Of a stretch of DNA of 64,000 bases, positions 52,075-64,000 are shown piece after piece. The stretch spans positions 1-64,000 of the forward strand of contig JAUXSE010000014.1 in assembly GCA_030681515.1 (NCBI GenBank), read 5' to 3'. The stretch's first letter is position 1. Every line of letters starts with the position of its first letter. The stretch is from Geothrix sp. GTDB lineage: Bacteria; Acidobacteriota; Holophagae; Holophagales; Holophagaceae. The translations under genes were made by a program, and so were the position numbers. Below the pieces are notes generated by a model. It was not told where the DNA came from. It did not search any database and saw nothing but the letters and a program-made list of their open reading frames with translations.

Positions 52075-53622
52075 CTACACCGTGATGGGCTGGGGCTGGT
52101 AGGACCGCATGACCCACCAGGTCTGGAAGAGGCCGATCATGTTGAACGCGAAGTAGTAGATCGTAAGCCCGGCGGGGCTCGACGCGAAGAAGAAGGTCAT
52201 CATGGCGGGCATGAGCACCAGCATCATCTTCCGCTGGGCCGGGTCACCCACGGCGGGCGTGATGTACTGCTGGACGAACATGGAGGCGCCCATGAGCACC
52301 GGAAAGATGTAGTAGGGATCCTTGGCGGACAGATCGGTGATCCAGCCGAAGAAGGGGGCGTGGCGCAGCTCGAAGACCGCGTTCAGCATGGACCAGAGGG
52401 CGAGGAAGATGGGCATCTGCAGCAGCATGGGCAGGCAGCCGCCCATGGGGTTGTGGCCGTTCTTCTTGTAGAGGGCCATCAGCTCTTTCTGCATCTCGGC
52501 CTTCTTGGTCATATCGCCGCCGAACTTTTCGTACTTGGCCTGGAGGGCCTTCTGGTGCGGCTCGAAATCCTTCATGCGCAGCATGGAGATGGTCTGCTTG
52601 GTGTTCAGGTGCCAGGTGGCCAGGCGGATGATCACCGTGAAGATCACGATGGCCCAACCCCAGTTGCCCACCAGGGCGTGGACCTTCTTGAGGATCCAGA
52701 AGAGCAGGTGGGCCACGGCGCCGAAGAAACCATAGTCAATGACCCGGGTGAAGGGCTTTTCGAAGGCCAGGAGGTATTCCGCCTGCTTGGGCCCCAGGTA
52801 CAGGGAGGCCTCCATGCGGCCGTTCTCCGGCAACAGCTCATAACCCGCGGTGTCCCGGCCCGCCAGGCGGGGCAGCTTCCAGAGGGCGGCAAAGTAGTGG
52901 CTGTGCTGGTCCTTGGCGTTCTTGTCGAGGCCGGCGTCCAGGCCCAGGCGTTCCGACGAGGGCGGCAGCCCCTTGCGCTTGGCGCCCACGAAGCTGAAGA
53001 AGGGGTCGTGCAGCATCTCGGACCAGGTCACGGCCTCGATGCTCTTGTCCGTCAGGGTGAACACGCGGCCCAGCTGCTTCACGGGCTCGTCGGTCGTGGG
53101 GTTCGCGATCAGCACCAGGGGGGCGTTGCGCGGCGAGGCGGCCTCGACCTTCAGGATGTGGCCCTGGGCCGGCACGAGGTAGCTGAGCCGCTCTCCGGCG
53201 GCGCTTTCGAAGATGACCGCGGTGCCCGTGGCGCCGCGCTCCTCGCGTACCGTCTCGAACCCGGCGCCCGTCAGCGCGCCGAGCCCGGCGAAGGCGTCCG
53301 GGAAGAACTGCGTGCCATCCTGGCGCCAGATGACCTGCTTGAGGGCGCCGGTGGCCACCTGCCAGGTGAGGGTGAGCTCCCCGGAGGACAAGGTGTGGAG
53401 GGCGGCCGGATCGGCGGGCTTCGTACCGCCCGCGGCCAGGGCCTCCGCCGGGGGCGCCACCGGGGGCGCCGGCGCCGGAACAGGCGCATCCGCCGCCCGG
53501 GGGACGGGCTGCTGGGCCTCGATCCTGGGCGCGGGCTTGGCGTACCGGGATGATAGCCAGAACTGGGCGCCGAGCAGGATCATGCTGCCGATGACGAAGA
53601 GAAGGATGTTGCGATTGTTCAT
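52075..53622 (-). CDS. yidC: Membrane protein insertase YidC
   Basis: 515 residues. An N-terminal transmembrane helix (ILLFVIGSMILLGAQFWL) is followed by a Pro/Ala-rich linker and the large periplasmic beta domain of Gram-negative YidC. The conserved insertase core follows from FTRVIDYGFFGAVAHLLFWILKKVHALVGNWGWAIVIFTVIIRL through MGGCLPMLLQMPIFLALW. It inserts and folds inner-membrane proteins. Its ATG overlaps the rnpA stop by 4 bp; yidD, often between them, is missing. Confidence 0.95.
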   Translation of the reverse strand: MNNRNILLFVIGSMILLGAQFWLSSRYAKPAPRIEAQQPVPRAADAPVPAPAPPVAPPAEALAAGGTKPADPAALHTLSSGELTLTWQVATGALKQVIWRQDGTQFFPDAFAGLGALTGAGFETVREERGATGTAVIFESAAGERLSYLVPAQGHILKVEAASPRNAPLVLIANPTTDEPVKQLGRVFTLTDKSIEAVTWSEMLHDPFFSFVGAKRKGLPPSSERLGLDAGLDKNAKDQHSHYFAALWKLPRLAGRDTAGYELLPENGRMEASLYLGPKQAEYLLAFEKPFTRVIDYGFFGAVAHLLFWILKKVHALVGNWGWAIVIFTVIIRLATWHLNTKQTISMLRMKDFEPHQKALQAKYEKFGGDMTKKAEMQKELMALYKKNGHNPMGGCLPMLLQMPIFLALWSMLNAVFELRHAPFFGWITDLSAKDPYYIFPVLMGASMFVQQYITPAVGDPAQRKMMLVLMPAMMTFFFASSPAGLTIYYFAFNMIGLFQTWWVMRSYQPQPITV

Positions 53623-54023
53623 GGGGTATCCGGGGTATCCAGGGTGCCCTGGTTGTCCTGGGTGTCCAGGGCGGGAAGACGGCGCAGGGCCAGCCGGAGC
53701 TGGTTTTCAATCTCCTGGAGGCTGATGGTATCGAGGGGCGGGGCGGTCCGGCCCGGGCGCACCCACACCACCCAGGGTTGGTCCAGCAGGGGCGCCACCC
53801 CGGCCAGGAAAGCCATCCTCACGCGGCGGCGGAACTGGTTGCGGCGCACGGCGCGACCCGTCTTGCGGGGCGAGGTCACCAGCAGCATCGGCCCTCCGGT
53901 CTCGGCCCGGCGCCAGGCGCGGATATCCAGGGACGACGCCTGCCCCAGCAGGGGCCGGGGCGGGGGGGTGGGAACCGCGTGGTCCTTGTGGCGAACCGTG
54001 CGGAAGCGGCCCTTGAAGATCAC
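53619..54023 (-). CDS. rnpA: Ribonuclease P protein component
   Basis: 134 residues. The RNR motif region KTGRAVRRNQFRRRVRMAFLAG and the later strand PWVVWVRPGRTAPPL identify RNase P protein, which helps the RNA subunit mature tRNA 5' ends. The N-terminus is divergent. The last 18 residues (ALDTQDNQGTLDTPDTP) are encoded by 9-bp tandem repeats and look dispensable. It lies 23 bp after rpmH and overlaps yidC. Confidence 0.9.
   Translation of the reverse strand: MIFKGRFRTVRHKDHAVPTPPPRPLLGQASSLDIRAWRRAETGGPMLLVTSPRKTGRAVRRNQFRRRVRMAFLAGVAPLLDQPWVVWVRPGRTAPPLDTISLQEIENQLRLALRRLPALDTQDNQGTLDTPDTP
53623..53667. repeat. 9-bp minisatellite at the rnpA 3' end
   Basis: Five consecutive 9-mers: GGGGTATCC, GGGGTATCC, AGGGTGCCC, TGGTTGTCC and TGGGTGTCC. 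They lie within the last codons of rnpA, abutting the yidC start codon. Each unit is three codons (D-T-P type), so copy-number change would keep the frame while altering the RnpA tail and the yidC ribosome-binding region. Confidence 0.75.
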
Positions 54024-54046
54024 GGGGCGGGGCCTGATCCGCCCGC

Positions 54047-54181
54047 CTAGAGCGCCAGGACGTGGCGGCCCTTGGCGCGGCGGCGTTTGAGCACCAGACG
54101 GCCGTTCTTGGTCTTCATGCGGGTCAGGAAACCGTGGGTCTTGGCACGGCGGCGGTTGTTGGGCTGAAAGGTGCGCTTCAT
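54047..54181 (-). CDS. rpmH: 50S ribosomal protein L34
   Basis: 44 residues: [19 protein letters not shown], then [25 protein letters not shown]. This is the canonical small basic L34. It heads the minus-strand rpmH-rnpA-yidC-jag-mnmE-gatB run, divergent from dnaA with a 215-bp gap that must hold both promoters; no clear -10/-35 pair was found there. Confidence 0.97.
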   Translation of the reverse strand: MKRTFQPNNRRRAKTHGFLTRMKTKNGRLVLKRRRAKGRHVLAL

Positions 54182-54396
54182 GGTTCCACCTCAGGAGTCC
54201 CCTCCCGGGGAGGAGGACGAACCTTCGAGGGTATCAGCGAGGGCCTGCGCGCTCAAGGGCATTTCCGTCCTTCCATCCCCGCCACGGGGTGCTAGATTGG
54301 GATCCCCCCTCGCGAGCCAGGCGCGGCCGGAGTGTGCGCCGCACCCTCCGCCGACGGCCCGTGCCCGCGTTCCGCCCCACCGATGCTGGTGAACCC

Positions 54397-55773
54397 ATGC
54401 GATCCACCGATCCCGCCGCCCTTTGGGACACCCTCCGGCTCGGCCTATCCAAGCTGCTGCCCGAGGCCAGCTTCAGGGAGTGGATCGCGCCCTGCGAGCC
54501 CGTGAAGATGGAGGATGGCACCCTGTGGATCCAGGTGCCCAGCGCCGCTGCGAAACTCTGGATCGAGCAGCAGCTCCCCGAGGAGTTCAACGACGCCCTG
54601 GCCCAGGGCGGCCTCGGGGATCTGCGCCTGGAGTTCCAGATCAACGGCTCCCCGGTTCCCGCCGCCAAACCGCCCCCGAAAAAGATGCTCCACTCGACCC
54701 CGGGCGCGGCGGAGTCCAGCATCTCCTTCCCGCACCTGTTCAACCGCTACACCCTCGACCGCTTCGTGGTGGGACCCGGCAGCCAGCTGGCCTTTGCCGC
54801 GGCGAAGGCCGTGGTGGACAGCTATGGCAAGGCGGCCACGCCCCTCAGCATGAATCCGCTGTTCATCTACGGCGGCGCGGGGCTGGGAAAGACGCACCTG
54901 ATGGTGGGCATCGGAAAGGGCTTGCTGGAGCGCAATCCCGGGCTTCGCGTGGTCTACATCAAGGTGGACAACTTCTTCAACGAGCTGACCGTGGCGATCC
55001 GGGCGAAGAACACGGAGCCCATGCGCAAGAAGTACCAGCAGAACGATGTGCTGCTCCTGGACGACGTACAGACCCTGGGAAAGATGGAACGCACCCAGGA
55101 GGAGATCTTCCACATCCTGGAACACCTGCTCCAGCACGGGCGGCAGATCGTCATCACCTCCGACAAACCGCCCCAGCGGCTGGAGGGCTGCCACGAACGG
55201 CTCATCACGCGATTCAAGTGGGGGCTCACCGCCGATATCCAGCCGCCGGACTTCGAAACGCGCATCGCCATCCTGAGGAAGAAGCTGGAAGACGCCGATT
55301 TCCACGGCGTCCCCCCGATCCCGGAGGAGGTCCTGACCTTCATCGCCCACAAGGCCAAGGGCAGCGTGCGGGACCTGGAGGGCTTCCTCACCCGGGTGAT
55401 CTTCCAGGCCAGCCTCATCGGAGTGCCTCCCACCCTGGAGGTGGCCCACGCGGCCTTCCTGGGCCAGAGTGGCGAGGAACCCACCGCGGCGATCCCCCCC
55501 GATCGCATCTACCGCATGACCGCCGAAACCTTCAATGTCTCCTTCGTGGACCTCATGAAGAAGCGGTCCCGCCAGCAGGTGATCCTGGTGCCCCGGCAGG
55601 TGGCGATGTACCTCGCCCGGGAGATCGCCTCCCAGCCCTTTGCCGATATCGGGCGAGCCTTCGCCATGCATCACTCGACCGTCATGAACGCCATTGATTC
55701 CGTTCGGGAGCGCATGAAGCGCGATCCGGAATTCCACAGGATGGTCCAGGCCCTCCTCAATAGCATCCATTGA
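54397..55773 (+). CDS. dnaA: Chromosomal replication initiator DnaA
   Basis: 458 residues from ATG 54397. Domain I is DPAALWDTLRLGLSKLLPEASFREWIAPCEP; domain II is short. The AAA+ domain III has SFPHLFNRYTLDRFVVGPGSQLA, Walker A GGAGLGKTH and Walker B VLLLDDVQTL. Domain IV ends with the DNA-binding signature HHSTVMNAI, a variant of DHTTV. It opens oriC and recruits the helicase. An in-frame upstream ATG at 54289 would add 36 residues of arginine-rich non-homologous sequence and was rejected. Confidence 0.97.
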   Translation: MRSTDPAALWDTLRLGLSKLLPEASFREWIAPCEPVKMEDGTLWIQVPSAAAKLWIEQQLPEEFNDALAQGGLGDLRLEFQINGSPVPAAKPPPKKMLHSTPGAAESSISFPHLFNRYTLDRFVVGPGSQLAFAAAKAVVDSYGKAATPLSMNPLFIYGGAGLGKTHLMVGIGKGLLERNPGLRVVYIKVDNFFNELTVAIRAKNTEPMRKKYQQNDVLLLDDVQTLGKMERTQEEIFHILEHLLQHGRQIVITSDKPPQRLEGCHERLITRFKWGLTADIQPPDFETRIAILRKKLEDADFHGVPPIPEEVLTFIAHKAKGSVRDLEGFLTRVIFQASLIGVPPTLEVAHAAFLGQSGEEPTAAIPPDRIYRMTAETFNVSFVDLMKKRSRQQVILVPRQVAMYLAREIASQPFADIGRAFAMHHSTVMNAIDSVRERMKRDPEFHRMVQALLNSIH

Positions 55774-55987
55774 TTCCGCAGGATCTATGTCGTTTTCCAC
55801 AGACCTGCGTTCAAGTCATTCCACAGGAGATCCTTCCGGGGGCTCCGGGGGTCCTTGGCGGTCCCGAATCCACGCCGTCCCGGGGGCTTTCCACAGCCTG
55901 TCCCGGGCGGGGAAACTCCGGTAGGATAGGGCTTTGAGACACGTTTCCACAGCTCGCACCGCTTCTCAGCATCATCAAGGGTGATTC
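55774..55987. other. Candidate oriC with DnaA boxes (dnaA-dnaN intergenic region)
   Basis: Four TTCCACA motifs in the same orientation: TTTTCCACA (55793-55801, fits TTWTNCACA), CATTCCACA (55817-55825), CTTTCCACA (55887-55895) and GTTTCCACA (55943-55951), each of the last three off by one. A fifth CATTCCACA is just before gyrB (57141-57149). No strong AT-rich unwinding element is visible. Given the gene order this is the best origin candidate in the window, but the gap may instead carry only dnaN regulation. Confidence 0.55.
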
Positions 55988-59732
<3,745 letters not shown>

Positions 59733-59734
59733 GG

Positions 59735-59765
59735 CTCAGGATTCGGCCCTCGACCGAATCCTGAG
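59735..59765 (+). terminator. Hairpin after gyrB
   Basis: CTCAGGATTCGG (59735-59746) pairs perfectly with CCGAATCCTGAG (59754-59765) around CCCTCGA, 3 bp past the gyrB stop, followed by TTGGAAAAAG rather than a T tract. Probably a weak terminator or mRNA 3' stabiliser separating gyrB from gyrA. Confidence 0.6.
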
Positions 59766-59779
59766 TTGGAAAAAGCGTT

Positions 59780-59795
59780 TGTTCCACGTGGAACC
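59780..59795. promoter_or_regulatory. parS-like site 2 (gyrB-gyrA intergenic)
   Basis: TGTTCCACGTGGAACC is identical over all 16 positions to the site in mnmE. It is intergenic, so coding constraint cannot explain it. Confidence 0.82.
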
Positions 59796-59839
59796 CTCCA
59801 CATGACTCCCACCCCTCTCCACCATTCATTAGCTCTAAC

Positions 59840-59868
59840 GCGGAAATTGGCCGCAGGCCGATTTCCGC
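59840..59868 (+). promoter_or_regulatory. Hairpin in the gyrA leader
   Basis: GCGGAAATTGGCC (59840-59852) pairs with GGCCGATTTCCGC (59856-59868), with one T-G wobble and a GCA loop. It ends 13 bp before the gyrA ATG, just upstream of the AGGA ribosome site. It could modulate gyrA translation. Confidence 0.55.
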
Positions 59869-59881
59869 GCCCCAGGACCCC

Positions 59882-62488
59882 ATGAATCAGAACCGTATCG
59901 AACCCCTCGAAATCGAAAAAGAAATGCGGAAGTCCTACCTGGACTACGCCATGAGCGTCATCGTGGGCCGGGCCCTGCCCGATGTCCGCGACGGCCTCAA
60001 GCCCGTGCACCGCCGGGTGCTGTTCGCCATGAAGGAGGCGGGCAACGACTGGAACCGGGCCTACAAGAAGTCCGCCCGCACCGTGGGCGATGTGATGGGC
60101 AAGTACCATCCCCACGGCGATTCGGCCATCTACGACACCCTCGTCCGCATGGCCCAGCCCTTTTCCATGCGCCACGTGCTCGTGGACGGCCAGGGCAACT
60201 TCGGGTCCATTGACGGCGATTCCGCGGCGGCCATGCGCTACACCGAGGCCCGCCTGTCGCGCCTCGCCAACGAAATGATGGGCGACATAGATCAGGACAC
60301 GGCGGATTTCGTTCCCAACTACGACGGCAGCATGGAGGAGCCCGTCGTCCTCCCCGCGCGCTTCCCCAACCTGCTGGTGAACGGATCCCAGGGCATCGCC
60401 GTGGGCATGGCCACCAGCATCCCCCCCCACAACCTCCGGGAGTGCTGCCGCGCCCTGGTGGACCTCATTGATCACCCGGGCCTGGCCCTCGACGGCCTCA
60501 TGGCCCACATCAAGGGGCCAGACTTTCCTGGCGGTGGCCTCATGCTGGGCACCGAGGGGGTGCTGGACGCCTACCGCACGGGCCGTGGCCGCTGCGTGGT
60601 GCGCGCCAAATCCCACGTGGAACAGATCAAGCGGGCGGGGGATCGCGAACAGCTGGTCTTCACGGAACTGCCCTACCAGGTGAACAAGGCCACCCTCATC
60701 GAGAAGATCGCCGAGCTGGTGCGCGACAAGAAGATGGATGGCATCAGCGATCTGCGGGACGAAAGCGATCGCGAGGGCATCCGCCTCGTGGTCGAGCTGA
60801 AGAAGAACGAGCCCAGCGATATCGTGCTGAACCAGCTCTACCAGCAGACCCCGCTCCAGAACAGCTTCCCCATCACCATGCTGGCCATCGTGAACGGCCA
60901 GCCGCGCGTCTGCACCCTCCGGGAGGTGCTGCAGGAGTTCATCGGCTTCCGGCGCGAGGTGGTGACCCGCCGCACCCTGTTCCAGCTGCGGAAGGCCGAG
61001 GAGCGCTACCACATCCTGCTGGGCCTGAAGATCGCGCTGGATCACCTGGATGCCGTCATCAAGCTCATCCGCGCCGCCAAGAGCCCCGAGGAAGCCAAAG
61101 CGGGCCTCATGGCTGGCGCCTTCGCCACCGCCGCGGCGATCAAGAAGGATCCCCGGCTGTGCCTCTCCGCCCTCCAGGCCCAAGCCATCCTGGATATGCG
61201 CCTCCAGCGCCTCACTGGCCTGGAGCGGGAGAAGATCCTCGATGAACTGGCCGAGATCGAGAAGACCATGGCCAAGCTCCGGGCCATCCTGGCCGACGAG
61301 AAGCTGCTCCTGAAGGTGATCAAGGAGGAGCTGCAGCAGGTGGCCGATCAGTTCGGCAATGACCGCCGCACCGAGATCGTGGGCTACTCCGGCGAGATCC
61401 GCATGGAGGACGTGGTGCCGGACGATCCCATGGTCGTCACCATGTCCAAGGCGGGCTACATCAAGCGCACCGACCTCAATGCCTACCGCCGCCAGCGGCG
61501 CGGGGGCAGGGGCAAGGTGGGCATGAAGACCAAGGACGAGGATTTCGTCGAGCAGCTCTTCATGACCAAGGCCCACGATACCCTCATGGCCTTTACCGAC
61601 AAGGGCATCGTCTACGCGCTCAAGGTCTACGATCTGCCCGAGGCCGCCGCCTCCACCCGGGGCAAGCACATCCGCAACCTCATCTCCCTGAAGGACGGGG
61701 AGAACGTGGTGACCCTCATGGCCCTGCGGGACTTCCCCGAAGGGGAGACCCTGGTCTTCGCCACCAGCGACGGCACCGTGAAGAAATCCAGCCTGGCGGC
61801 CTACGCCAACATCCGGGTCAACGGCCTCATTGCCCTCAACATTGATGACGGCAACAGCCTGGTGGCCGTGCGGCGCTCCACGGGGGCCCAGCAGATCGTC
61901 CTGGCCACCGCCCAGGGCAAGGCCATCCGGTTCCCGGAAGAGGATGTCCGCGCCACCGGCCGCGCCACCTCCGGGGTGCGCGGCATGAAGCTGGCCAAGG
62001 GCGACCATATCGTGGACATGGAGGTGGCCGAGCCCCTGCCGGATCTGCCGGAAGGCGTGGAGCCGGACGAAAGCACCGAGGACCACGGCATGCTGCTCAC
62101 GGTCTGCGAAAAGGGCTACGGCAAGCGCAGCCTCCTTCAGGACTACCGGCTCCAGGGCCGGGGCGGCACCGGCGTCATCAATATCCGGGCCGGGGTCCGC
62201 AACGGCCACGTGGTGGGCTTCAAGCTCGTCAAGCCCGGGGAAGGCTGCCTGCTCATCAGCCAGGAGGGCATGGTCATCCGCTTCCTCATTGACGAGGTGC
62301 GCAAGACCGGCCGCAACGCCCAGGGTGTCGGCCTCCTCAAGCTGGCCAGCGCCCAGGACCGCGTCGTGGGCCTCGCCAAGATTGACGCCAGCGCCATGGC
62401 CCTGGACGAGGAGGATGATCTGGTCGAGGCCGACCTGGCCCATCCCGGTCCCGATGAAAGCGGCGAGCAGCCCAAGTTGGGGTTGTAG
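59882..62488 (+). CDS. gyrA: DNA gyrase subunit A
   Basis: 868 residues. The breakage-reunion domain has [30 protein letters not shown], the quinolone region [19 protein letters not shown] and the catalytic tyrosine in [11 protein letters not shown] (Y120). The C-terminal pinwheel carries the gyrase box QRRGGRGK (about residue 538), which marks it as gyrase rather than topoisomerase IV. The quinolone-determining serine is present (HGDSAIYD), so wild-type susceptibility is expected there. Closes with a bidirectional terminator. Confidence 0.97.
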   Translation: MNQNRIEPLEIEKEMRKSYLDYAMSVIVGRALPDVRDGLKPVHRRVLFAMKEAGNDWNRAYKKSARTVGDVMGKYHPHGDSAIYDTLVRMAQPFSMRHVLVDGQGNFGSIDGDSAAAMRYTEARLSRLANEMMGDIDQDTADFVPNYDGSMEEPVVLPARFPNLLVNGSQGIAVGMATSIPPHNLRECCRALVDLIDHPGLALDGLMAHIKGPDFPGGGLMLGTEGVLDAYRTGRGRCVVRAKSHVEQIKRAGDREQLVFTELPYQVNKATLIEKIAELVRDKKMDGISDLRDESDREGIRLVVELKKNEPSDIVLNQLYQQTPLQNSFPITMLAIVNGQPRVCTLREVLQEFIGFRREVVTRRTLFQLRKAEERYHILLGLKIALDHLDAVIKLIRAAKSPEEAKAGLMAGAFATAAAIKKDPRLCLSALQAQAILDMRLQRLTGLEREKILDELAEIEKTMAKLRAILADEKLLLKVIKEELQQVADQFGNDRRTEIVGYSGEIRMEDVVPDDPMVVTMSKAGYIKRTDLNAYRRQRRGGRGKVGMKTKDEDFVEQLFMTKAHDTLMAFTDKGIVYALKVYDLPEAAASTRGKHIRNLISLKDGENVVTLMALRDFPEGETLVFATSDGTVKKSSLAAYANIRVNGLIALNIDDGNSLVAVRRSTGAQQIVLATAQGKAIRFPEEDVRATGRATSGVRGMKLAKGDHIVDMEVAEPLPDLPEGVEPDESTEDHGMLLTVCEKGYGKRSLLQDYRLQGRGGTGVINIRAGVRNGHVVGFKLVKPGEGCLLISQEGMVIRFLIDEVRKTGRNAQGVGLLKLASAQDRVVGLAKIDASAMALDEEDDLVEADLAHPGPDESGEQPKLGL
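60609..60624. promoter_or_regulatory. Weak parS-like site in gyrA
   Basis: AATCCCACGTGGAACA keeps the CCACGTGGAACA half but loses the left end of the palindrome. It lies in coding sequence and may be chance. Confidence 0.3.
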
Positions 62489-62508
62489 CGGACGATCTGT
62501 TCGACTTG

Positions 62509-62544
62509 CGCAAAACGGTGCGGGCCAGCCCGCGCCGTTTTGCG
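62509..62544. terminator. Bidirectional terminator after gyrA
   Basis: CGCAAAACGG (62509-62518) pairs with CCGTTTTGCG (62535-62544), with an inner GCGGG/CCCGC stem. It has A-rich and T-rich stretches on both sides and lies between the convergent gyrA and the gamma-glutamylcyclotransferase-like gene. Confidence 0.8.
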
Positions 62545-62973
62545 TTAGAGGTAGGGCGTCCAGTCGCCATCGGGAAGCTCCGTGGCTTCCTGCTCCAGCC
62601 GGGGCAGGCGTTCCACGTGGAACACGTAGACCCAGGCGTGGTACTGCGAGCCCCCTTCGAGGGTGACGGGCCGGATTTCGCGGGTGAAGACGCCCTCTTC
62701 CACGCCTTCGATGGGATCCAGATCCGCCAGGGCGGCATCGAGGTCACCCTCGTCTTCGTAGCCCGCGAAATCGCCCCGCACCCAGCCGGGGCCAGGGGGC
62801 GGTTCCGCGGGTTCGGCGCCGGGCACCAGGGCCGGGTAGCCCGCGGGCAGGTGGAAGAGGCGTCCCGCCACCCAGGCCCGGGTCAGGCCCTCGGGGTGGG
62901 TGCGCAGCAGCCAGGCATGGCTCGACCCACCCTCCCGCAGCGTTCCATACACGAAGAGGCCGTCAGCATCCAT
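62545..62973 (-). CDS. Gamma-glutamylcyclotransferase-like (AIG2/GGCT) protein
   Basis: 142 residues from ATG 62973. The family motif YGTLREG is at residues 8-14 (FVYGTLREGGSSHAWLL). It continues with RLFHLPAGYPALVPG, VRGDFAGYEDEGDLDAALADLDPIEGVEE with the catalytic-type glutamate, and HAWVYVFHVERLP. Members act on gamma-glutamyl amines or peptides; the exact substrate is unknown. A parS-like palindrome lies near its 3' end. Confidence 0.85.
   Translation of the reverse strand: MDADGLFVYGTLREGGSSHAWLLRTHPEGLTRAWVAGRLFHLPAGYPALVPGAEPAEPPPGPGWVRGDFAGYEDEGDLDAALADLDPIEGVEEGVFTREIRPVTLEGGSQYHAWVYVFHVERLPRLEQEATELPDGDWTPYL
62609..62624. promoter_or_regulatory. parS-like site 3
   Basis: CGTTCCACGTGGAACA contains the same perfect 14-bp palindrome as sites 1 and 2 and has the consensus A at the last position. 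It lies within the gamma-glutamylcyclotransferase-like gene. Confidence 0.75.
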
Positions 62974-62990
62974 TCCGCCAGTATGCCCTG

Positions 62991-63015
62991 CTCCAAAACG
63001 CACAGCGTTTTGGAG
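62991..63015 (-). terminator. Terminator of glyA
   Basis: CTCCAAAACGC (62991-63001) pairs perfectly with GCGTTTTGGAG (63005-63015), loop ACA, 4 bp downstream of the glyA stop on the minus strand. Confidence 0.72.
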
Positions 63016-63019
63016 CCTG

Positions 63020-64000
<981 letters not shown>

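Noticed and set aside
54182-54396. rpmH-dnaA intergenic region as oriC
   Set aside because: No DnaA-box-like motif was found there, whereas four lie between dnaA and dnaN.

Overview
The window is a high-GC bacterial chromosome segment that contains the replication-origin neighbourhood: rpmH-rnpA-yidC-jag-mnmE-gatB on the minus strand, facing dnaA-dnaN-gyrB-gyrA on the plus strand. Gene content and style (periplasmic glucan enzymes, a maltoporin, a CydA-like membrane protein with a fused cytochrome c, GTG and TTG starts, GGAG ribosome sites) suggest a Gram-negative, Holophaga/Geothrix-like member of the Acidobacteriota. That placement is inference from memory of gene content and was not searched.

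Region by region. 1-3.9 kb is mobile-element debris: the tail of an IS630-type transposase, a beta-propeller gene that starts 7 bp after it, a 3'-truncated IS91-type transposase and its companion tyrosine recombinase, ending at a large hairpin. 4.0-8.0 kb holds an S15/CocE hydrolase and an overlapping aguA-aguB pair (agmatine to putrescine). 8.0-9.2 kb and 29.6-31.7 kb are two patches of visibly lower GC. Each carries small genes (membrane or lipoproteins, TonB-C-like proteins, an outer-membrane protein, a YefM-YoeB toxin-antitoxin) separated by attC-like repeats, two of them 124 bp long and about 80% alike. They look like integron gene cassettes without an integrase (CALIN-like).

9.2-29.6 kb is a maltodextrin/alpha-glucan utilisation locus. 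It has a maltoporin, a MalE-F-G-K ABC importer, four GH13 enzymes, a short alpha-glucan phosphorylase, a free-standing CBM41 protein and, divergently, glucokinase and a LacI-type regulator. Two TGTAA-CNGG-TTACA palindromes lie in the divergent promoter region. The type I pullulanase appears split: its C-terminal beta domain is a separate lipoprotein next to it, and CBM41 is a third polypeptide.

31.7-50 kb is mostly housekeeping: rsmB, an epoxide hydrolase, a CsgG-like protein, OsmC, nrdR, lon, a bd-oxidase-like pair, ftsY-ribD, a large lipoprotein, a thiS-like gene overlapping a Cys/Met PLP enzyme, and gatB. 50-63 kb is the origin region. It has a candidate oriC with DnaA boxes between dnaA and dnaN, and at least three near-perfect parS-like palindromes (GTTCCACGTGGAAC) in mnmE, between gyrB and gyrA, and in a gamma-glutamylcyclotransferase-like gene. 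The window ends inside glyA. I saw no rRNA, tRNA or CRISPR array.
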